Shown here: piece by piece, positions 57,096 to 64,000 of the stretch | Numbering within the stretch: position 1 is the first letter of the stretch | How the letters are laid out: the number at the start of each line of letters is the position of its first letter | NCBI GenBank assembly: GCA_964020155.1 | Contig: OZ026556.1 | Location: 2,775,001 to 2,839,000 of the forward strand | DNA from: Chondrilla cf. caribensis | Taxonomy: Eukaryota > Porifera > Demospongiae > Chondrillida > Chondrillidae | Direction of reading: 5' to 3' | DNA length: 64,000 nt | The notes under the pieces: model-generated | Told to the model about the DNA's origin: nothing | Databases searched by the model: none | The model's input: only the letters and a program-made list of their open reading frames with translations | Program-made: the position numbers and the translations under genes

Positions 57096-58448
57096 CTGAA
57101 GATACTAGCCATTGAAGCCAGACAATAAAGTGACAAGAGCTAATTGTTATGATAACAGTTATGATAACACTGGGCGCTTAGGTATATTGCACACTTTTGT
57201 TGGTGTTAATTGAAAAAAGTGTGCAGTATACGCTGCGAATGCACACTTTTTCCTTTGATCTTGACCCCAATCATACAACAAATCTATATAATACGCATAC
57301 AGAATATGGAATCAGTGAAAACAACTATATGATTATACTGTGTATACCTGCACTGTCCTATATGTACAAACACTTTACATATCACACACACACACACACA
57401 CACACACAAGGCAAATTTGCATGACTACCAAATAAACTAACCATTCTGAGATGAATTCAGTTCCTTCAGTACATAATATCTCAGTTGACCGTGATTCTGA
57501 AGGGTTAACTGTAGGGAGGAGAGGACCCAGGTGAATCACAAGGGCAGCACATTGCATACACTGCATTCACACACACACACCACACATACACACACACACA
57601 CACGCACACCACACAACTAATATCACAACCTCAGCTTGACTTGTCTGGATAGGTGTGAACCAAATCAACTAATCGGGAGAAAGCTTCTGAAATATGCTTC
57701 GCATCTCACCACCCACACAGCAAAGTGACATGTGCTCCTCTTCAGCAATGTAGGAGAACGGAGAACCACAGGGACACTGGAATCCAACAACCACATCACT
57801 GATATCGTGGTTGTGTTCTCAGAATGTTTCTTCAGACACCTTCCTCATTGACGTCTTCACCAATTCCAGGACTTTGCGGTATCAGTATTCGTGGGTCATT
57901 TCCATTACATCACAGGGATGAGGGGGGAGGAACGACTCCTGAAACGTTACGGCTACTTTAACTCTGTTCAGGCACTCCATCAGGAGAATCTGACTGTTCT
58001 TCCATAGGAACTTGACTGATGTACAAGTGCTTTCTGTTGGAAGGACATCCAAAGGACCTTCGGCTAGTTCCATGACTACTCTACAGAAGACACCTTGGAG
58101 GAGGTAAGTGTACTCCTCTGCTGAATGATTTTTTTGATCTTCAAGGAGACGCACAGAACGGACACACTTGGTGTGTGTGGAGGTGGCTACTGTGAGGGGA
58201 GAGCTCTATTCAAATGTATGGACAAGTCAGAAAACACGGAATAACAGACCCCGTCGGCAGTTCGGGGTCACTTTACCTTTTTATTCGCTTTTCTTTTCCT
58301 GTACTGATTGCGATGATGTATTTCAAATTGCTGTATCGAGTTGTATTCGGATGTTACGATGTAATTTTCGATCGCGTTTGTTATGCGTTCCGATGATCTT
58401 ATAACGTATTCGCCAACACGGCAACGCAGTGGATTTCGATCAATATTC

Positions 58449-58501
58449 TGACGTCATTATGGCGCGAAATTTGAAGTGTCCAGCGGGTATATATATATAA
58501 G
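58449..58501 (+). promoter_or_regulatory. CRE plus TATA module, copy 2
   Basis: TGACGTCA at 58449-58456 and TATATAAG at 58494-58501, six bases farther apart than in copy 1 because of extra TA repeats. It lies about 560 bases upstream of the first visible exon of the PPxY membrane protein gene, for which it might serve. Confidence 0.4.
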
Positions 58502-58535
58502 GAGCGGCAAATCTGTGATTCTGCACATTCGCACA

Positions 58536-58536
<1 letters not shown>

Positions 58537-58573
<37 letters not shown>

Positions 58574-58934
58574 TGTGTGTGTGTGTCTGTGTGTGTGTGT
58601 GGGTATGTGTGTACGTGTGTGTGGGTATGTGTGTGTGCGTGTGTGTCAGTGTATGTGTGTGTGCGTATGTGTGTGTGTATGTGTGTGTGTGTGTTTGTGT
58701 GCCCTGAAACAGTCAGTGCTGTGTTGGAATTTACTTTTTGCAGTTATTGTAATCACAGTCATTTCACATGTTTGGATGTGTGTATTTGTGACAGTTTACA
58801 CATGTGTGTGTGAGTACACAGAGTATAGACATACTATTGTGATATTGATGTTTGTGTGTGTGCGTGTGTACCAGCGTGTACACTTGTGTGAAAATATTAA
58901 TGCTGTACTGATAAGGCTCTGAAGGCCGAACCAC

Positions 58935-58998
<64 letters not shown>
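58537..58998. repeat. TG microsatellites
   Basis: Interrupted TG run at 58537-58700 and a pure run at about 58938-58998, separated by a unique segment. Confidence 0.9.
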
Positions 58999-59000
<2 letters not shown>

Positions 59001-59061
59001 TCTACTAATTACGTATTCACCCAACCTTTCAAGTACAAATGTATTGTTTGTTCTTCACCAG

Positions 59062-59789
59062 GAACACTGCGTCCTGTAACAACTCCCACAGAGGAAGACC
59101 GTGGAAATGTTGGTGGTACTGTTGGTATGGTCCTGGGTCTGGTGATAGGGATCTTTGGCATCATCCTCTGCAGTTTTTCCCAGTGCTGGTTTGTAGGAAA
59201 AAGTGTCCCCATGGGTGTTCGATGAGCCTGACCAAGTGTCCCCCTGTGTGTATGGCTCTCGAACCAGGTTGTCTGGTGCCCCAGTAAGACGGCTGACCCA
59301 CAAACACATCGTATTGAACACCCACAATTACACTTGTCTACACCAGTGGTCAGCCAGCCCAGTGGTGCATCCCCCAGCCCCACAACTACTACCACTTCTA
59401 AGAATGGCACACCATATTCAGCACGGGTTAATCACTCCAATAATTACTGCTCCAGAGAGGACCAACCGCTGAGAGGGCACATGACTCATTCCTCTCGTCG
59501 GCTATCATTAGACAAGCAGCAACTTTCTCGCGGAGCTGGCAGTGTCCATATGCAAACTAACATTACAAGAAGAAGTGACGATATAAGAAGTAACAATACG
59601 AGACCAGAACCTGTTGAGAGTGAGAAGGAATCGCTCCCTAAAGATTCCGTTTTAGCTGATGAACCAGTCCCACCATCATATGGAGTAGTCTTAAGGAATG
59701 CAGATGAGTTTCCCAATGTTGAAAAGGACCCACCTCCTCCCTACCTCGAACCAAAGAGTGATCCCTCCGCCCCACCTTATCCAGTTTGA
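59062..59789 (+). CDS. Single-pass membrane protein with PPxY tail, two 3' exons
   Basis: Exon 59062-59214 (acceptor CACCAG before it) encodes TLRPVTTPTEEDRGNVGG, then a transmembrane helix (VGMVLGLVIGIFGIILCSFS) and QCWFVGKSVPM. A 132-bp intron with donor GGTGTTC and acceptor TACACCAG joins in phase to 59347-59789, the cytoplasmic tail. The tail is Ser/Thr-rich and ends with PPSYG, PPPPYLEP and SAPPYPV: two PPxY motifs that recruit WW-domain (NEDD4-like) ligases, as in WBP1/VOPP1-type proteins, plus an APPY variant. Exons for the ectodomain and signal peptide were not identified upstream. Family name uncertain. Confidence 0.7.
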
Positions 59790-59876
59790 GAGAGCAGACA
59801 AGTTCAATACAAACATGTAAATTGTATATTATATTCTGTGGTGACTTGCATATACATGTACATTACTGCATAAGTC

Positions 59877-60078
59877 ACACACTGTACATACTTATGCATG
59901 CATGACACACCCACTGTACATACTTATGCATGCATGACACATCCACTGTACATACATATGCATGCATGTCCCACCCACTGTACACACACACACATGACAC
60001 ACCCACTGTACATACACATACACACATGACACACCCCCTGTACATAAACACATGACAATCCCACTGTATATACTGACG
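59877..60078. repeat. 32-bp minisatellite, about six units
   Basis: Units of CACACCCACTGTACATACTT plus ATGCATGCATGA repeat with variation. The long minus-strand frames here are a by-product. Confidence 0.85.
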
Positions 60079-60098
60079 CAAATGTATACGTGACATAC

Positions 60099-60421
60099 CC
60101 AGTTGAAAGTCCCTGCTGCGTAAGTTGAGACTTCATCGTCTGGTAAATCATCTGTTTTGACAAAGTATGTGGAAGGTGAATAGATCCATTGTGAGGCATG
60201 TAGTCTCCACAGTTGTCCACAAATTTGCTGAACCATCCATAAGCAATTGTCCTCTTCTGGCTAATCTTTCTTCCATATGACATAGTTGTAGCAATTGTTG
60301 AACTGTATAACGCTTCAACAGTCTTCATACGTCTCTCAGAAACCTTAAAGATCCCCTTCAATGCTTTTCTGCACACTTTTACACCTCTCAAATAGAATGT
60401 CATAACTGAGGTCTGCAGATC
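60099..60421 (-). CDS. Exon of an unrecognised, possibly transposon-derived protein
   Basis: On the minus strand, after acceptor TCATTCCAG, the frame reads DLQTSVMTFYLRGVKVCRKA, LKGIFKVSERRMKTVEALY, then YGWFSKFVDNCGDYMPHNG, SIHLPHTLSKQMIYQTMKSQL, ending at donor CTGG|GTATGT. With 61491-61633 it resembles multi-copy invertebrate proteins with a Cys-rich module, a VCKxxFxxxxGISxxRL helix and an HLP-S-TKxxxY segment, which I associate from memory with DDE-transposase-like genes. No catalytic core is visible downstream. Confidence 0.45.
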
Positions 60422-61490
60422 CTGGAATGATTCACAAACTTTTAAAGTAATGTTTGTATGATTGAAATATGTATATTTTACTCCAACTGCCTAAGAATTG
60501 GTATAAATTGACACAGCATAAATAAGTGCAACTTTGAACTAAAAACTCCATTTCCATAGGACCACTTAAGTGTGGGTCAGGGCTGATGACCTGGGACTGT
60601 GGTTTTTTCTGGCCCCATTTATACACAATTATATGGCTTTCCCGTTATTAAATGGGCCATGGACTAGATTTGACAATATTGAATTTTTCATGGTTTTATA
60701 GTAATCAATCATCATGAATATTATTATAATTATAAGCTTCTTGAGCTTCTCCTTGCATGGAGAGGCAGACTTGGAGAAACCGGCCACCCCCAGTTACCTT
60801 GAGATGCATTCGAATATCCCTGTATTTTGGCTACAACTTTTCAATAACCCTTGAATCTCCTAATTGGACCATATGCTGATTAGACAGAATACCTCATTGT
60901 CAGTCCAGAACATAGTTTGACAAAAATGTCAGCGAAATGCGGCTGTACGAGATAAAGACGCCCAAAATATCACGAAGTGCTCATGTAAGGTATCAAGGTA
61001 TCAATATTGTCATTTGTTTTGATAGAAGTAGTACAATAACTACGACAGAAACAGCAAATTTGCTTACATGAAGTTTTTGCAACCAGGTCAACCACAACCG
61101 GACTGGCCAGCTCACTTCTCTGTGCAGAGCCAAGTGGGCCAGCTTGGTTGCCAAGTGGGCCAGCTTGGTTGCGGTTGGTTCAGTCCCATTTGCAGTGGCC
61201 AATTATTACTAGGCCAAGCCAGGACAATGATGTCATATCTGTGCTGGCCAAGTTTAACTGGGTCCATGTAAACAGGGTATTAATATTAGTCTTGTGTAAA
61301 TATGGCTGTGTTGGGTCAAGCTGAGAGATGCACGTACAGAACTGTTAGCTTGTAGCTCTAGCCTAGGCACCTGAGAAATAATTCTCTTTCTTTCCTATGT
61401 ACGTATGTATGTACTATGTAGGTGTCAAAAGCTTCATGTTTCTGTCTGACACCATCATATTGTATTATTGTCACATAATTTACTAATCAC
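60422..61490. other. Intron or spacer, nothing else recognised
   Basis: Contains a short tandem duplication near 61128-61165 (AAGTGGGCCAGCTTGGTTGC twice, with a related CCAACCTGG-type neighbourhood). No coding content recognised. Confidence 0.4.
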
Positions 61491-61633
61491 CTGGTTGGAG
61501 TTGGACATAATCATGGCATCTAGTAAGAATTGCCGCTGTTGGTCTCTTCTCTTCTTCCAAAATGCTTCCCTAAGTGCTTGAATGTTATTACCAAGTTCTT
61601 GATAGCATTGGTTTTTACAGCAGCAGAAATTGT
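61491..61633 (-). CDS. Upstream Cys-rich exon of the same minus-strand gene
   Basis: Between acceptor CACAACAG and donor CAG|GTGATT. The frame reads NFCCCKNQCYQELGNNIQAL then REAFWKKRRDQQRQFLLDAM and IMSNSNQ. The Cys cluster followed by R-x2-FW and a Q-rich helix is the usual lead-in to the VCRKA segment of the exon at 60099-60421, 1.1 kb downstream on this strand. Further exons not found. Confidence 0.4.
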
Positions 61634-62468
61634 CTGTTGTGAAATGAATTTAAAGGTGTACATAATATGCTAATATAGTAATTTCCTACAATATTAGTCT
61701 ATGTTACAGAATTGTACTTTCTGCTGTGTACTTCCTGTACCATAAATTTATATTCGTTTATAACCCTGTTACACAGGCAATGTACTTGATGTTGTGTGGA
61801 ACCTGAGCGTACATGTGCTCATTTGGTTTTGTCATTTACCCCACAGGTATCCATTTACAATATTTGAGAACAGCTACTATTAATCGACCTCAGAGGCAAG
61901 AAATCCCAAGAGCAAAACCATAGGTAGGTACAATGTACTTTTAAAGTACAAGTAGTTATGTAGTGACTTATAGTCTCATGGTGTTGGACCTATGTGTATG
62001 TATACCACAACAAAAGACAGACCTGTTATCTACGAATCAGTGTATGGTAAAAATTTATATCAACATATTATATGTTATGCTAATATTAAATTTTTATGTA
62101 CATGTATCTGACCAAGTATTCAAAATTACCTTTAGTTGCTGGCGATACTGTGTTTGTGTGAGTCTCCGTCTCAAAATCTTCAAACTTACCACCAACAATA
62201 ATGGACTTTCCTGTTGTTACGGGGAAGATTGAGAAAATGACATTCTATTTTTATTTTTGTATCTTCAAGCAATTGTACATTAATTTTATTCACAGTCATT
62301 ATTTTTTGTATAAGACCTCTACAGCACCCAGTGCAAGTGGTACAATTAATGCATGTAACTCCGCACTTAATGTATGTATGTACAGCACATACGTATGTAT
62401 GTGCATGAATGTATGCTATACATCAGATCAGGTTTATTTAATTGTACACACATGCACAAACATACAAT

Positions 62469-62474
62469 TTTATT
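62469..62474 (-). terminator. Polyadenylation signal of the FYVE gene
   Basis: AATAAA on the minus strand about 125 bases after the stop codon of the FYVE gene. Confidence 0.7.
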
Positions 62475-62597
62475 GATTATAATAATCAAGACTAAAACAG
62501 TAAACATGTACGGTCAAAATTATACACAAAATACTAAATTAATGTACATACAGTACAAATGTAATACTTGTCAAAGATAGAAATACAAAGTAGAGAG

Positions 62598-63033
62598 TCA
62601 GATGTCTTTGTTAGTAGATTCAGAGCTGTCCGTGGAATTGTTGTCCTTTCTGAGGTGTCCATCAAGTTTATTGAAGCAGCACTCACAGACACGAACGGGT
62701 TTATTGAGGAGTTCCGACTCCACGGGCATGAAGTGATGGGCACAATCGTAGCAGAACACACCACCACAATTCCTAGCGAGACAAACATGACATGATTGAA
62801 GTGAGAACAGACCACATCATAGGGTACAACACATACAATGAGCTCATTACAATAAGTACTGCATACACGCACATATGTGCTCCACGTATATACCTGCAGT
62901 GATGTCTTCGTCTCAAGAGGGAGAAGACTGTGCTGCAGTTCATACAAGAGTTGACAGCATGGTCCGGGACCCATTTGACAGCCTCCTCCACCTTGTTCAC
63001 TTCTTCCCAACTATTAAAAGTGGGACTGGGTTC
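62598..63033 (-). CDS. FYVE-domain protein, last two exons (MTMR3/4-like)
   Basis: Exon 63033-62894 and exon 62772-62598 join in phase at HHCR|NCGG. They encode SWEEVNKVEEAVKWVPDHA then the FYVE finger: four CxxC pairs (SCMNC, HHCRNC, FCYDC, VCECC), the RRRHHCRNCGG basic patch that binds PI(3)P, and the closing PVRVCECCF. A 20-residue polar tail and stop follow. A FYVE finger at the extreme C-terminus after WVPDH fits myotubularin-related MTMR3/4, endosomal phosphoinositide phosphatases. Other FYVE proteins cannot be excluded, since upstream exons lie beyond the window or in unresolved sequence to the right. Confidence 0.85.
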
Positions 63034-63203
63034 CTGTAGTCGAAGTATATACCGCATGATGGCATATACAGAAGAGATGCACACACAGTGACATATACAA
63101 AAGTGTACACACAGCTACAATGTACATACATAGCATATGTATGTATGTACGTATAATTTTTACAAGTGCTAAACTATACAAGGGAGCTATTCGTATATTA
63201 GGG

Positions 63204-63301
63204 AATGTGCCTACGGGGTATAACTACTACATGTATTCTAAGATGCATAGAACACATACACAAATGTTTACATGTAGTAGTTATACCCCGTAGGCACATT
63301 C
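63204..63301. repeat. 98-bp foldback element, perfect 33-bp arms
   Basis: GAATGTGCCTACGGGGTATA... at 63204-63236 and its exact inverse at 63269-63301 with a 32-base loop. Confidence 0.9.
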
Positions 63302-63404
63302 ATTTGTGTGGGCTGGTAGCCTATCGATTGAGGTTTTCAACGAAGAGCAGCAAGAAGGCCTAATAACACTGCAGCAATCGTCGTTCGTTCGGTAAATTTT
63401 ATCC

Positions 63405-63760
63405 TCAGGCTCGTTTCAGCAAGTTTCCTCTTTGGTTCGGTAAAATTAATACTCCTAGGCTCGTTGTTTTGGCAAGTTTCCTATTTCGTTCGTTCGTTCG
63501 TTTTGTAGATATTCTAAGGCTCGTTGTTTTGGCAAATTTCCTATTTCGTTCGTTCGTTCGTTCTGTAGATATTCTAAGGCTCGTTGTTTTGGTCAATTTC
63601 CTATTTCGTTCGTTCGTTCGTTCTGTAGATATTCTAAGGCTCTTGGTTCGGCAAGTTTCCTCATTCGTTCGGTAAATATATTCTAAGGTTCGTGGGTTTG
63701 GCAAGTTTCCCTTGTTCGTTCCGAAAATATTCCGAGGCTCGTGGGTTCGGTGAGTTTCGT
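63405..63760. repeat. 60-bp minisatellite with TTCG core
   Basis: At least five units of about 60 bp: CTATTTCGTTCGTTCGTTCG, then TGTAGATATTCTAAGGCTCG and TTGTTTTGGCAAATTTC. Three middle units are nearly identical and exactly 60 bp; outer ones are degenerate. Both strands stay open only because 60 is a multiple of three. Confidence 0.9.
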
Positions 63761-64000
63761 CGTTCGCTCAGTAACTATCTGACGCTTGTTAGATTAAATA
63801 ATGCCACTTACAAAAACTGGGGTACATCACAAATGTACCCCAATACATCGCGAATGTACTCCTGTCGGCGCTTTTGTAGTTTATTGAAAACGCCCACGCA
63901 TCGGGGTACATAAAGAAGTAAATACCCATGTAAATTTTAATAAAAATCTAATATTACGAACTACAGTACTTCTGATACATACATACATACGTATACATAG
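63761..64000. other. End of window, nothing recognised
   Basis: Contains a short inverted/direct GGGGTACAT-type repeat (63820-63910) and ATACATACATAC at the very end. Confidence 0.4.

Larger units (their letters stand above)
56191..57283. mobile_element. Private 1.09-kb insertion in duplication copy 2
   Basis: Copy 1 runs uninterrupted across the homologous point (about 47455-47463). The insertion contains a hairpin (56200-56256), a coding-like minus-strand stretch (56275-56700) and a MITE (56712-57095). No single pair of terminal repeats was found for the whole block, so it may be a composite. Confidence 0.75.
54495..58560 (+). repeat. Segmental duplication, copy 2
   Basis: Paralogue of 45889-49420. 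Private features: about 190 bp extra near 55650-55870, a 1.09-kb insertion at 56191-57283, and an 87-bp deletion within the BCS1L fragment. Confidence 0.9.

Noticed and set aside
59885..60403. Minus-strand 159-codon frame continuing past 60099 into VCHVCMCMYSGC repeats
   Set aside because: The part below 60099 is translated minisatellite; the true exon ends at the GTATGT donor.
63405..63760. CRISPR-like regular repeat array
   Set aside because: Repeats are contiguous with no unique spacers, in a eukaryotic genome; it is a minisatellite.

Overview
This is eukaryotic, intron-rich, AT-leaning animal DNA. One large + strand gene fills the middle. Around and inside it lies a dense layer of transposons of many classes. 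The retroelement set (Penelope-like elements with GIY-YIG nucleases, LINE ORFs with 2A-like motifs and a PHD finger, LINEs with a restriction-like endonuclease) and the many TACGTACGTA-type tracts suggest a marine invertebrate. A sponge is my best guess, by inference only.

Layout. 1-7.1 kb: a decayed LINE, a Tigger-like element carrying a second LINE, a LINE fragment with a 2A-like NPGP and a PHD finger, a Tc1/mariner MITE and another MITE. 7.2-7.4 kb: possible minus-strand exons. 7985-11375: a DNA element with about 270-bp terminal inverted repeats and a 5-bp target duplication. It encodes a broken minus-strand protein and is itself interrupted by a hAT MITE. 12.5-13.5 kb: a degenerate minisatellite.

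13636-44649: a complete BTAF1/Mot1 gene (TBP-associated Snf2 ATPase). I resolved 43 coding exons, giving about 1763 residues, with phase kept at every junction. Its introns hold two Penelope-like elements with hammerhead-ribozyme cores, two fragments of a restriction-endonuclease LINE, several MITEs and copies of a 200-bp dispersed repeat. Every exon is open, so the gene looks functional.

45.9-58.7 kb: a segmental duplication (about 45.9-49.4 and 54.5-58.6 kb), each copy carrying a differently broken BCS1L fragment. Between the copies are the last exon of one alpha-galactosidase gene, the first exon of another, and a nearly intact Tigger transposase. Each copy also has a private insertion, so the paralogue shows the empty site. 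A CRE plus TATA module lies in both copies.

59-64 kb: the 3' part of a membrane protein gene with a PPxY tail (+), two minus-strand exons of an unrecognised possibly transposon-derived protein, the 3' end of a FYVE-domain gene probably related to MTMR3/4 (-), a long hairpin and a 60-bp minisatellite. I saw no rRNA, tRNA or CRISPR array.
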